The position numbers and the translations under genes are program-made. A DNA stretch of 11,240 bases, from contig JAQTNB010000016.1 in assembly GCA_028714055.1 (NCBI GenBank), forward strand, positions 1-11,240, written 5' to 3'. How positions within the stretch are numbered: the first letter of the stretch is position 1; each line of letters starts with the position of its first letter. This DNA comes from Candidatus Omnitrophota bacterium (GTDB taxonomy: Bacteria > Omnitrophota > Gorgyraeia > Gygaellales > Profunditerraquicolaceae). The notes beneath the pieces were generated by a model that was given only the letters and a program-made list of their open reading frames with translations, had not been told where the DNA came from and did not search any database. Of this stretch, positions 1 through 6,642 are shown piece after piece.

Positions 1-1718
1 CCGGCAGGCGCTGGTCTGACGGGATACATCAGGCGGTGGAGGCCAAGGAAGGGATGCGCATCGAACGGGAGAACCAGACCCTGGCGACGATCACCTTCCA
101 GAATTATTTCCGCATGTATGAGAAGCTGGCAGGGATGACCGGTACCGCCTTCACCGAGGCAGGGGAATTCAAAAGCATTTATCAGCTGGATGTCGTGGTC
201 ATCCCCACCAACAGGCCGCTGATCCGCCAGAACTCTCCCGACCGCGTTTACAAGACGGAAAAAGAAAAATTCTCCGCGGTGACCGATGAGATAGCCCGTT
301 TGCATGAAGCCGGAGCGCCGGTCCTGGTCGGCACCATCTCGATCGATAAATCCGAGCGGCTTTCCGAGATGCTCAAGCGCAGAGGGGTTACGCACCAGGT
401 ATTGAATGCCAAATACCACGAGCAGGAAGCGCAGATCGTGGCGCAGGCAGGAAGGTTTAAGGCAGTTACCATCGCCACGAACATGGCGGGAAGAGGCACG
501 GATATCCTCCTGGGAGGGAACCCCGAGTTTATGGCCAGGACCCTTGTCAGGCAAAAGTTTCCGGTTGATGACCCTGCCTATCCTGATGAATATAAGAAGA
601 CCCTGGCCAGGTGCCGCCAGGAAGCGGCTGAAGAGCACAAAAAAGTAGTGGAGCAGGGAGGCCTGCATGTGCTGGGCACCGAGCGGCACGAGGCGCGGCG
701 CATCGATAACCAGCTGCGCGGCCGTTCAGGCAGGCAGGGAGACCCGGGGGCTTCAAGGTTCTATGTTTCTTTGAGTGACGACCTGATGCGGCTTTTTGGT
801 TCCGAGCGGATCATCGGCATGATGGAGAAACTCGGCCTTGAAGAAGGGCAGGTCATCGAGCATGGGTGGGTGACGAAGTCCATCGAGATCGCCCAGAGGC
901 GCGTGGAGGGGCATAATTTCGAGATCAGGAAGCATCTTCTGGAATACGACAACGTGATGAACAAACAGCGCGAGATCATTTACGGCCAGCGAAGAGAGGT
1001 CCTGGACGGAGCATCGCTTAAGGACCACATAGCGGAACTCTCCTCCAGGATAATCGGCGAGGTGGTCGCGCAGTACATACCGGAAAGCATCAATACGGTT
1101 GAGCCGGATGTGCCGGGGCTGCAAGTGGCATTGAAGCTTAAATTCGGGCTGGAGGCGGATGAAGCGTTTTTTGCGGGGCTCGGAAGGCAGGAGTTAGAAG
1201 AGAAGCTGGCCGGGCTGGTGAGGCGCATCTATGAAGAAAAAGAAGCGCAGATCGGAGCGGATTTACTGAGAAATCTTGAACGCACGGTTTTCCTGCAGAT
1301 CATTGACAGCAAGTGGAAAGACCACCTTTATGCAATGGATAATCTTAAAGAGGGTATCGGCCTGCGCGCGTACGGGCAGCGCGACCCCCTGATCGAATAT
1401 AAGCGTGAGGCATTCACGTATTTTAACCAGATGATCCTGGGTATCGAGGAAGAAGCCCTGGAAGTGCTTTTCAGGCTTCAACCGGTAAAACCACAGCAAT
1501 TTAAGGGAGTCTTCAGCTCCCTCTCCACGGAGATGGTCCATCCCGAGGCTCAGACATTCCAGGCCGAGCCTCCCGGAGGGCCTTTGCCGCGCGTTCCGGC
1601 TGCCAAGGCTTCTGCCCCGGTAGCAAAACAGCAGGATTCCCCCCGGGTCGGGCGTAATGACCCTTGTCCGTGCGGTTCGGGGAAAAAATACAAGAAATGC
1701 TGCGGCGCCGCCTCATAA
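1..1718 (+). CDS. secA: Protein translocase subunit SecA, 5'-truncated by window edge
   Basis: This is the ATPase motor that drives unfolded preproteins through SecYEG at the inner membrane. The reading frame is open from position 3, beginning GRRWSDGIHQAVEAKE, so the GTG at 36 is an internal valine and not the start. The 571 residues seen are the C-terminal two thirds; the first nucleotide-binding half lies outside the window. Visible elements are the conserved ENQTLATITFQNYFRMYEKL segment, the second nucleotide-binding domain with TNMAGRGTDILLGG, the arginine-finger region QLRGRSGRQGD, the helical scaffold and wing (LLEYDNVMNKQR), and a Pro/Ala-rich linker. The C-terminal zinc motif CPCGSGKKYKKCC has all four cysteines (C-x-C-x8-C-C), the site known to bind zinc, SecB and ribosomes. 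A charged insertion follows LLGGNP, as is usual outside proteobacteria. The gene looks intact up to its TAA and overlaps lnt. Confidence 0.98.
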   Translation, partial: GRRWSDGIHQAVEAKEGMRIERENQTLATITFQNYFRMYEKLAGMTGTAFTEAGEFKSIYQLDVVVIPTNRPLIRQNSPDRVYKTEKEKFSAVTDEIARLHEAGAPVLVGTISIDKSERLSEMLKRRGVTHQVLNAKYHEQEAQIVAQAGRFKAVTIATNMAGRGTDILLGGNPEFMARTLVRQKFPVDDPAYPDEYKKTLARCRQEAAEEHKKVVEQGGLHVLGTERHEARRIDNQLRGRSGRQGDPGASRFYVSLSDDLMRLFGSERIIGMMEKLGLEEGQVIEHGWVTKSIEIAQRRVEGHNFEIRKHLLEYDNVMNKQREIIYGQRREVLDGASLKDHIAELSSRIIGEVVAQYIPESINTVEPDVPGLQVALKLKFGLEADEAFFAGLGRQELEEKLAGLVRRIYEEKEAQIGADLLRNLERTVFLQIIDSKWKDHLYAMDNLKEGIGLRAYGQRDPLIEYKREAFTYFNQMILGIEEEALEVLFRLQPVKPQQFKGVFSSLSTEMVHPEAQTFQAEPPGGPLPRVPAAKASAPVAKQQDSPRVGRNDPCPCGSGKKYKKCCGAAS

Positions 1719-3247
1719 ACAGGGTACCGTTCCCGGCATTATCGGGGAAGGACCTTTCCCTCTGTTTTATATCCGCCATCTTGCTGCTTCTGGCGTTTCC
1801 TCCCTTTAACTTTGAGTGGTGCGCATGGGTCGCCTTCCTTCCTTTTTTTAAAGCGCTGCAAGGCAAAGAAAGATTTGAGGCATTCCTTTTAGGGTATGCG
1901 CACGGTTTTGTGTTTTGGGGAGGCCTGATCTACTGGCTTGTCCATGTTACTGCCCTGGGGACGTTTGTTTTGGTTTTATACCTGTCTTGCTTCTGGGGAA
2001 TATTCGGGCTCTGCGTGTCTTTATTCGGCAAGAGGAGGGGAGGGCAGGTAATTTTTATTCCCGCGTCCTGGGTGATGCTTGAATACGCGCGTTCGTATCT
2101 CTTCAGCGGGTTCCCCTGGGCGCTCCTGGGGTATTCCCAGTATCTCAATATCCCTCTGATCCAGGTCGCCGATATCACCGGGTCGTGGGGGGTTTCTTTT
2201 CTGCTGGTCATGTTTAATTTTGCCGCGTATGCTGGCTGGCGGGAACGGCCAGATCTTATCCGCGCCGCAAAAAAAACATTTCCCGCCGTGGTCATCCTGG
2301 CCGCGGTATTTTGCTACGGTTTCTATACGTTACACCATCGACCGTCGACCGTCGGCTATCGGCCCCTTAAAATTTCCGTGATCCAGGGGAATATCCCGCA
2401 GGAACTTAAATGGGCCCCCGGCGCGCGCTATGAGATCATCTCCAGGTATAGGGAGCTTACCCGCCTTGCCGCAGAAAGCGGGCCCGCGCTCATCGTCTGG
2501 CCGGAAGCGGCAAGTCCGGTTTTTCTCGGCGAAGACACCGAGCTTTTTAAGGAGATCTTCGGGATCGCCCGCAGCAGCGGCTTGCCGCTTTTGATCGGAA
2601 GCGTGGTCCGCGAGGGAGACCGTTATTTTAACAGCGCGCTGTTTATCGATGCGGCAGGGGGGTTAAGCGGCCGCTATGATAAGCTGCACCTTGTGCCTTT
2701 CGGAGAATACATCCCGTTAAGGGATATCTTCCCTTTCCTGGAAACGATCGCTCCGATCGGCGATATCGAGCAGGGCAAAGCCTATACGCTATTCTCGCTT
2801 CCTGTGCCGGATAGCGATACCGCGGCAAAGTTTTCTGCGCTTATCTGTTTTGAAGACCTCTTCCCGGAGCTTTCGCGCAGGTTTGTGCAGCGCGGCGCTG
2901 GTTTTTTGGTCAATATTACCAATGATGCCTGGTATAAAAAAAGCCCGGCAGCCGAACAGCACCTGCAGGCTTCGGTGATGAGGGCGGTTGAGAACAGGCG
3001 TTACCTTGTGCGCGCCGCCAATACCGGGATCTCCGGATTTATCTCTCCCGAAGGCAGATGCTATGCCTTGGTCCAGGATAGGGACAAGACAAATATCTTC
3101 ACCACCGGATTTTCAACCGCCGCAATCGTTTCATCCCCCGCAGATAACTTGACCTTGTATACCCGTTACGGAGACCGCTTTATTATTCTTTGCCTCATCC
3201 TGTCGCTCTATGGTATAATACGCATTTTCAAGAAATCCAAAATATGA
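1697..3247 (+). CDS. lnt: Apolipoprotein N-acyltransferase
   Basis: Lnt transfers the third acyl chain from a phospholipid to the N-terminal cysteine of lipoproteins in the inner membrane. The N-terminal half is a bundle of hydrophobic helices (about residues 20-210), followed by a periplasmic nitrilase-like domain and a final C-terminal helix. With the ATG at 1697 the protein is 516 aa, close to the E. coli enzyme. The Glu-Lys-Cys triad is visible: E270 in IVWPEAASP, K329 in YDKLHLVPFGEYIPL and C384 in ALICFEDLFPE. In-frame TTG (1664) and GTG (1670) are alternative starts; either would enlarge the overlap with secA from 22 to about 50 nt. A GGGGA tract at 1679-1683 is a distant possible ribosome site, so coupling to secA translation is likely. 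The loop before the nitrilase domain is encoded by a 7-nt tandem repeat. A lipoprotein substrate occurs at the right end of the window. Confidence 0.96.
   Translation: MLRRRLINRVPFPALSGKDLSLCFISAILLLLAFPPFNFEWCAWVAFLPFFKALQGKERFEAFLLGYAHGFVFWGGLIYWLVHVTALGTFVLVLYLSCFWGIFGLCVSLFGKRRGGQVIFIPASWVMLEYARSYLFSGFPWALLGYSQYLNIPLIQVADITGSWGVSFLLVMFNFAAYAGWRERPDLIRAAKKTFPAVVILAAVFCYGFYTLHHRPSTVGYRPLKISVIQGNIPQELKWAPGARYEIISRYRELTRLAAESGPALIVWPEAASPVFLGEDTELFKEIFGIARSSGLPLLIGSVVREGDRYFNSALFIDAAGGLSGRYDKLHLVPFGEYIPLRDIFPFLETIAPIGDIEQGKAYTLFSLPVPDSDTAAKFSALICFEDLFPELSRRFVQRGAGFLVNITNDAWYKKSPAAEQHLQASVMRAVENRRYLVRAANTGISGFISPEGRCYALVQDRDKTNIFTTGFSTAAIVSSPADNLTLYTRYGDRFIILCLILSLYGIIRIFKKSKI
2336..2363 (+). 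repeat. Heptanucleotide tandem repeat inside lnt
   Basis: Four adjacent 7-nt units fit the pattern YRTCGRC: CATCGAC, CGTCGAC, CGTCGGC and TATCGGC. They encode part of the linker between the last N-terminal membrane helix and the nitrilase domain of Lnt. Seven is not a multiple of three, so gain or loss of one unit would shift the frame. The drift between units suggests an old and stable array. Confidence 0.6.
3190..3219 (+). promoter_or_regulatory. Possible internal promoter for the M23 peptidase gene
   Basis: Within the end of lnt there is a perfect TATAAT (3214-3219) preceded by TGG, which makes an extended -10. A weak TTGCCT (3190-3195) lies 18 bp upstream. Predicted transcription start is near 3226, about 18 nt before the M23 ATG. 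It would allow the peptidase to be made independently of secA-lnt. It is inferred from motif match only. Confidence 0.45.
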
Positions 3248-3741
3248 AAAAAATCATTTTCTTTATTCTGGCCGCGCTGCCGGTGTACCTGGCGGTGAGC
3301 CTTACGCTGCTGGATAAGCACTACTTTCTTTGCCCTATCGCATACCGGTCGGACCTGATTATCCGTTCGGATACTATGGGAGATGGGCATTTTGGGACTA
3401 AGCGCAGCGGTAACAGGATGCACCGGGGGGTAGACCTCCTGGCGGCGATCGGCACTCCCGTGTATGCGGTGCGTTCGGGAAGGGTAAGCGTGAGCACGAA
3501 TCAGCCCCGCGGTATGGGTAACTATGTCGTGATAAAACATTCCGGCGGGATCTCGACGCTCTACGGGCACCTTTCCGAGCAGTATGTCCGGGAGGGCGAG
3601 TTTGTCAGGCAGGGTGAGACGATCGGAGCGGTCGGCAAGACCGGCAATGCCAATTATCCTGGTATGCAGCCGCACCTGCACTTTGAGGTGCACAAAAACG
3701 GCACGGCACAGGAACCGTTAGAATACCTGCAGTATCGTTAA
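3244..3741 (+). CDS. Membrane-anchored M23 (LytM-type) metallopeptidase
   Basis: This is a 165-aa predicted zinc endopeptidase that would cut peptide cross-bridges in peptidoglycan on the periplasmic side. One N-terminal hydrophobic helix (about residues 4-23, after MKK) acts as signal or anchor, and the peptidase domain fills residues 45-162. Zinc ligands and catalytic residues are all present: H60 and D64 (MHRGVDLL), H109 (YGHL), H144 and H146 (HLHFEV). This suggests an active enzyme, not a degenerate LytM activator of the EnvC/NlpD kind. There is no LysM, SH3 or coiled-coil part. The chosen ATG overlaps the lnt stop as ATGA, the classic arrangement for translational coupling, and leaves the helix directly at the N-terminus. 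An upstream in-frame start at 3190 would add 18 unlikely residues. No strong Shine-Dalgarno is visible. The biological target (division, growth or envelope-machine insertion) cannot be told from the sequence. Confidence 0.93.
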   Translation: MKKIIFFILAALPVYLAVSLTLLDKHYFLCPIAYRSDLIIRSDTMGDGHFGTKRSGNRMHRGVDLLAAIGTPVYAVRSGRVSVSTNQPRGMGNYVVIKHSGGISTLYGHLSEQYVREGEFVRQGETIGAVGKTGNANYPGMQPHLHFEVHKNGTAQEPLEYLQYR

Positions 3742-3789
3742 AAAGTTTTTTATTCGGCGTTTCGGGCCGGCATTTGTCCTGCGCGGGCT

Positions 3790-4668
3790 TTACTCTTCCT
3801 TCGGTTCCATGTGCACGACGACATCGCTGATTTCCGGGATCGCCTCCTTCAGCTTTGCCTCGATGGCATAGCTGATGCGGTGCGCCCGGTCTATGTGCAT
3901 ATTGGGCTTTACCTGCACATGCAGGTCCAGGTAAATATCGTCCGGCCTTCCCCGCGAGCGTATCTTATGGCATGCCTGTACGCCTTCGACGCTCATGATG
4001 ATGTCGGTGATCCGCTTGATGTCGTCGATCGGAGCGGAATCGCAGAGTACTCGCGCGCCTTCCCTCATGATCTCAAATCCGGCAAAGGTGATAAATGCCG
4101 CGATGAGGAGCGTGGCGACCGGGTCGATGAACGTGTATCCCAGCTTAACGGCAACCAGGGTGATGACGACCGATAAAGAGGTCAGGAGGTCCGCCCGGGT
4201 ATGCAGGGAATCGGAAACGAGCAGGTCGCTTTGCAGTTCCTTGCCCTTTTTGTATTCGTAGCGCATGACCGCGACGTTGACTATCATTGTTGCCAGCATG
4301 ACCAGGAAGCTCCCCGTGTCAATATCGGGCAATACCGGATGGAAGAGGCGGCTGATGCCTTCCCTCCCTAAATTAAATGCGGCGAGAAACAGGAGTATGG
4401 CGATGCCGAGCGAGAAAAACGTTTCATATTTCTTGTGGCCGTAGGGGTGGTCGCTGTCCGTAGGCTGGGAAGCCAGGTAGATCCCGACCAGGCAGATAAT
4501 ATTGGAGGCGCCGTCGGCAAAAGAATGGATGCCGTCGGCGGTCATGCTGGTGCAGCGGCTTAAAAGCCCGTAGATGATCTTTGCCGCGGCTACCCCCCAG
4601 TTAAGCAGGAGTATCCAGAAGAGTATCAGCTTGATTGCCGCGTATTCTTTAGCGCCTTTTGAAACCAT
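3790..4668 (-). CDS. Cation diffusion facilitator (CDF) metal exporter
   Basis: This is a 292-aa proton-coupled divalent metal transporter (Zn/Co/Cd/Fe/Mn family) of the inner membrane, probably working as a dimer that exports metal from the cytoplasm. About six hydrophobic helices are followed by a cytoplasmic ferredoxin-like domain. The transport site is seen as HxxxD in helix 2 (H48/D52, in ADGIHSFADG) and HxxxD in helix 5 (H156/D160, in SLHTRADLL). The HD-HD pattern is typical of zinc-type members, but the exact metal is uncertain. The conserved DHPYGHKKYE loop and the C-terminal stretch with IYLDLHVQV and VVHMEP are present. The ATG at 4668 is preferred because a near-perfect promoter lies directly upstream. 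The TTG at 4704 is part of the -35 box and cannot be in the mRNA. The gene is convergent with the M23 gene and divergent from the adenosine kinase operon. Confidence 0.93.
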   Translation of the reverse strand: MVSKGAKEYAAIKLILFWILLLNWGVAAAKIIYGLLSRCTSMTADGIHSFADGASNIICLVGIYLASQPTDSDHPYGHKKYETFFSLGIAILLFLAAFNLGREGISRLFHPVLPDIDTGSFLVMLATMIVNVAVMRYEYKKGKELQSDLLVSDSLHTRADLLTSLSVVITLVAVKLGYTFIDPVATLLIAAFITFAGFEIMREGARVLCDSAPIDDIKRITDIIMSVEGVQACHKIRSRGRPDDIYLDLHVQVKPNMHIDRAHRISYAIEAKLKEAIPEISDVVVHMEPKEE

Positions 4669-4675
4669 AAAAGGG

Positions 4676-4704
4676 ATTATACCGCGCGCGGCAATAAATG
4701 GCAA
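4676..4704 (-). promoter_or_regulatory. Sigma70-type promoter of the CDF gene
   Basis: On the minus strand TTGCCA (4704-4699) and TATAAT (4681-4676) are separated by exactly 17 bp. Predicted transcription start is about 4669, one base before the ATG at 4668. No room remains for a Shine-Dalgarno, so a leaderless mRNA is suggested. Confidence 0.75.
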
Positions 4705-4707
4705 CGG

Positions 4708-4736
4708 TTGATTTACCCGTGCCGGTATGTTACAAT
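4708..4736 (+). promoter_or_regulatory. Sigma70-type promoter of the adenosine kinase operon
   Basis: TTGATT (4708-4713) and TACAAT (4731-4736) are separated by 17 bp. Predicted start is about 4743, giving a leader of roughly 24 nt that carries AGGGAGG (4755-4761). The two -35 boxes of this promoter and the CDF promoter are back-to-back, 3 bp apart, so a single bound factor could control both. Confidence 0.7.
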
Positions 4737-4766
4737 AAACCGCATTAAAAGCGCAGGGAGGCAGGT

Positions 4767-5252
4767 ATGCTTGAGTTCAAGCTCGTCAAGGTCCGCAAGC
4801 CCGATGACGTGAATACCGTGCTCGGGCAGAGCCATTTTATCAAAAGCGTCGAAGACCTGTATGAGTGCCTGGTGGGGAATGTCCCGGGGATCAAATTCGG
4901 AGTAGCATTCGCGGAGTCATCGGGCGCTTGCAAGATCAGGTCCGAAGGCAACGACCCCGACCTGAAGAAACTTGCCGAAGAGAACGCCCTGGAGATCGGC
5001 TGCGGCCACAGCTTCATTATCTTTATGAGGGAGGCATATCCGATCAACGTGCTGAACGCCATAAAAGGGATCCCCGAGGTCTGTAACATCTACTGCGCCT
5101 CTGCCAATCCTTTGGAAGTGGTTGTCGCCGAGACCGAAAGCGGCCGCGGCATCATGGGAGTGATCGACGGCCTCAAGCCCAAAGGTATCGAGAACGCCGA
5201 AGACATCGCCTGGCGCGGCAAATTCCTGCGCACCATCGGGTACAAACGTTGA
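4767..5252 (+). CDS. Adenosine-specific kinase family protein
   Basis: This 161-aa protein matches the small adenosine-specific kinase family (Adenosine_kin), proposed to phosphorylate adenosine to AMP in the cytoplasm. It is unrelated in sequence to the PfkB-type and mammalian adenosine kinases. Recognisable conserved blocks are FIKSVEDLYECLV (24-36), PGIKFGVAFAESSG (40-53), ALEIGCGHSFIIF (74-86, with H81), YPINVLNAIKGIPEVCNIYCASANP (91-115) and RGIMGVIDG (127-135). Length equals the family norm. The ATG at 4767 has AGGGAGG 5 nt upstream. It is the first gene of an operon with an acyltransferase and a small membrane protein. Family assignment rests on recalled motifs. The enzymatic role is known for few members, so the physiological function remains tentative. 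Confidence 0.85.
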   Translation: MLEFKLVKVRKPDDVNTVLGQSHFIKSVEDLYECLVGNVPGIKFGVAFAESSGACKIRSEGNDPDLKKLAEENALEIGCGHSFIIFMREAYPINVLNAIKGIPEVCNIYCASANPLEVVVAETESGRGIMGVIDGLKPKGIENAEDIAWRGKFLRTIGYKR

Positions 5253-5269
5253 CCGCCGTTTAAAAAAAC

Positions 5270-6196
5270 ATGGATGCCAAGAAGATACGAAAAAGTATTT
5301 CACATTTTTTTGCCTGGCTCGGCTTAAGCGGGGTCTCGTTTATTGTCAATGTTCTGCCCGCTCCTTTGCTTTACGGGTTTGCCTCGGGTATCGCCCGTAT
5401 CGGCTACGTCTGCGCGGTCAAGCAGCGCAAGATCGCCCTGGCCAGCCTGCAGATCGCTTTTGGCAGCGAAAAGTCGGAGGCCGAGCGCGAGCAGATAGCC
5501 AGGCAATGCTTTGCGTATATGGCAAAATCCAGCATAGAGCTCATGTACTTGATCGATAAGCCCGCGGTGATGAAGAAACAGGTCCGGTTGGTGCACAAAG
5601 AACGCTTGGACCAGGCACTGGCGGCAGGAAAGGGCGTGGTCCTGGTAAGCGCGCATTTCGGAAATTTTCCATTACTGCTGGGGCGCCTGTGCCTGGAAGG
5701 GTACCGGGCAGGCGGGATCATGCGGCCGATGCACGATGCCAGGGTAGAAAAGATATTTGTTAAAAAACGCAAGCGCTACGGCGTCAGGACGATATACAGC
5801 CAGCCGCGCAAGGAATGCGTCGATGAAACGATCAGGGCGTTACGCCAGAACGAGATCATCTTTATCCCGATCGACCAGAATTTCGGCACCGGCGGCGTAT
5901 TCGTGGAATTCTTCGGCATCAAGGCAGCTACGGCCACCGGGCCGGCGATATTTGCGCAGCGGACGGGTGCCGCGCTTCTGCCGTGTTTTATCCTCAGGCA
6001 GCCTGACGATACGCACGAGATCGTCTTTGAAGACCCCTTCTGGGTGCCTGAAGGTGTGCGCGGCGAAGAAGCGGTGTTCAAGGTCATCCAGGACCTTACC
6101 CATATTATCGAGTCGTATATCAAAAAGTACCCGGCAGAGTGGGGCTGGATACACAAGAGATGGAAGAGTAAGCCAAGCGTGAAAGGGGGTGGCTAA
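5270..6196 (+). CDS. LpxL/HtrB-family lipid A-type acyltransferase
   Basis: This is a 308-aa inner-membrane-associated acyltransferase of the LpxL/LpxM (HtrB/MsbB) family, which adds secondary acyl chains to lipid A or a related lipid. There is one N-terminal hydrophobic segment (about 12-35), then the acyltransferase fold. The catalytic histidine H129 lies in VLVSAHFGNFPLL. Further family blocks are IIFIPIDQNFGTGGVFVEFFG (197-217), the ATGPAIFA segment that follows, and the C-terminal WGWIHKRWK (291-299). The usual motif is H-x4-D/E, but here the position of the acid is proline (HFGNFP). This may be a subfamily trait or may mean altered chemistry. The gene begins 17 nt after the adenosine kinase stop, with no clear Shine-Dalgarno before the ATG. 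Substrate could be lipid A or a glycolipid; no other lipid A gene is in view. Confidence 0.88.
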   Translation: MDAKKIRKSISHFFAWLGLSGVSFIVNVLPAPLLYGFASGIARIGYVCAVKQRKIALASLQIAFGSEKSEAEREQIARQCFAYMAKSSIELMYLIDKPAVMKKQVRLVHKERLDQALAAGKGVVLVSAHFGNFPLLLGRLCLEGYRAGGIMRPMHDARVEKIFVKKRKRYGVRTIYSQPRKECVDETIRALRQNEIIFIPIDQNFGTGGVFVEFFGIKAATATGPAIFAQRTGAALLPCFILRQPDDTHEIVFEDPFWVPEGVRGEEAVFKVIQDLTHIIESYIKKYPAEWGWIHKRWKSKPSVKGGG

Positions 6197-6197
6197 G

Positions 6198-6407
6198 ATG
6201 GCAGAAGAGATCAAGAAAGAGGTAAAGCCGGACGGCGCAAAGGCGTTTTGGGTCGTTTTTAAGATGCTCCTTGGGCTGGCCTTTTTGGCCTTGGGCGCGC
6301 TGGCGCTTTATCAATGGCGGGGAGAGCTGCTTATCGTGGTCAGGGGCTGCATCGGTTTGTTCCTGATCCTGGCGGGCATGATCACCCTCGCGATCGCCAA
6401 AGAATAA
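6198..6407 (+). CDS. Small two-helix membrane protein, function unknown
   Basis: This 69-aa protein has a charged N-terminus (AEEIKKEVKPDG), then two hydrophobic helices at about residues 17-38 and 44-66, joined by a short loop with WRGE. I do not recognise a family. The ATG at 6198 is chosen over a GTG at 6189 because AAGGGGGTGG lies just upstream and the start falls one base after the acyltransferase stop (TAA at 6194-6196), implying translational coupling. It is the last gene of the operon; a terminator follows 21 nt after its stop. A role near the inner membrane alongside the acyltransferase is possible from position only. Confidence 0.78.
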   Translation: MAEEIKKEVKPDGAKAFWVVFKMLLGLAFLALGALALYQWRGELLIVVRGCIGLFLILAGMITLAIAKE

Positions 6408-6428
6408 GCCGTAACGATCCGGCCGTTA

Positions 6429-6468
6429 AAGGGGCTTAAGGGTCTACCTTGGCCCCTTGTTTATTTTT
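6429..6468 (+). terminator. Rho-independent terminator of the adenosine kinase operon
   Basis: AAGGGGC (6429-6435) pairs with GCCCCTT (6452-6458). An inner AAGG/CCTT stem (6438-6441 with 6447-6450) lies across a small bulge and closes a 5-nt loop. GTTTATTTTT follows directly. It ends the operon starting at 4767. Confidence 0.85.
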
Positions 6469-6486
6469 AGAAGGCGCCCCTCAGGC

Positions 6487-6514
6487 TTTACTAATGCCGA
6501 TTTTAAGGTATAAT
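6487..6514 (+). promoter_or_regulatory. Promoter of the bioY-CBS-transporter operon
   Basis: A perfect TATAAT (6509-6514) is preceded 16 bp upstream by TTTACT (6487-6492), a 4/6 match to the -35 consensus. Predicted start is about 6521, giving a leader of about 120 nt before the bioY ATG. Confidence 0.6.
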
Positions 6515-6520
6515 AAACTC

Positions 6521-6642
6521 AATCCCCCGACAGGAATCCCCGGGTTTAAACCCGGGGAGGTATGTAATTGTGTCTTTCGAGAGGGGAGGAGGCCGCGGGC
6601 TTCACTATGCGGACAATCAGCATGATACAAAAAGGAGAAGAT
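6521..6642 (+). promoter_or_regulatory. bioY 5' leader with a 22-bp perfect dyad
   Basis: The long leader contains a perfect palindrome at 6537-6558 (left arm TCCCCGGGTTT and its exact complement). In RNA it would fold into a hairpin of about 9 bp closed by UUAA. AATCCCC occurs twice (6521-6527 and 6535-6541), and two G-rich tracts (6554-6560 and 6583-6592) could compete for pairing. No U-tract follows the hairpin, so it is not an intrinsic terminator. It may be an operator or a structured RNA. I do not recognise a known riboswitch, nor the BirA or BioR operator patterns as I remember them. Confidence 0.45.

Noticed and set aside
753..1124. Minus-strand open frame under secA
   Set aside because: It is a shadow of the highly conserved SecA frame; composition is low-complexity for a protein and it has no ribosome site.
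3742..3789. Possible bidirectional terminator between the convergent M23 and CDF genes
   Set aside because: Only a 4-bp stem (CGGC/GCCG) is found and no T-tract follows it on either strand in the right position; T/A-rich bases lie on the wrong side for the plus strand.
6554..6567. Minimal start-stop ORF (ATGTAA) after GGGGAGG in the bioY leader
   Set aside because: The purine tract is only about one base from the ATG, too close for a normal ribosome site, and the tract is part of the palindrome.
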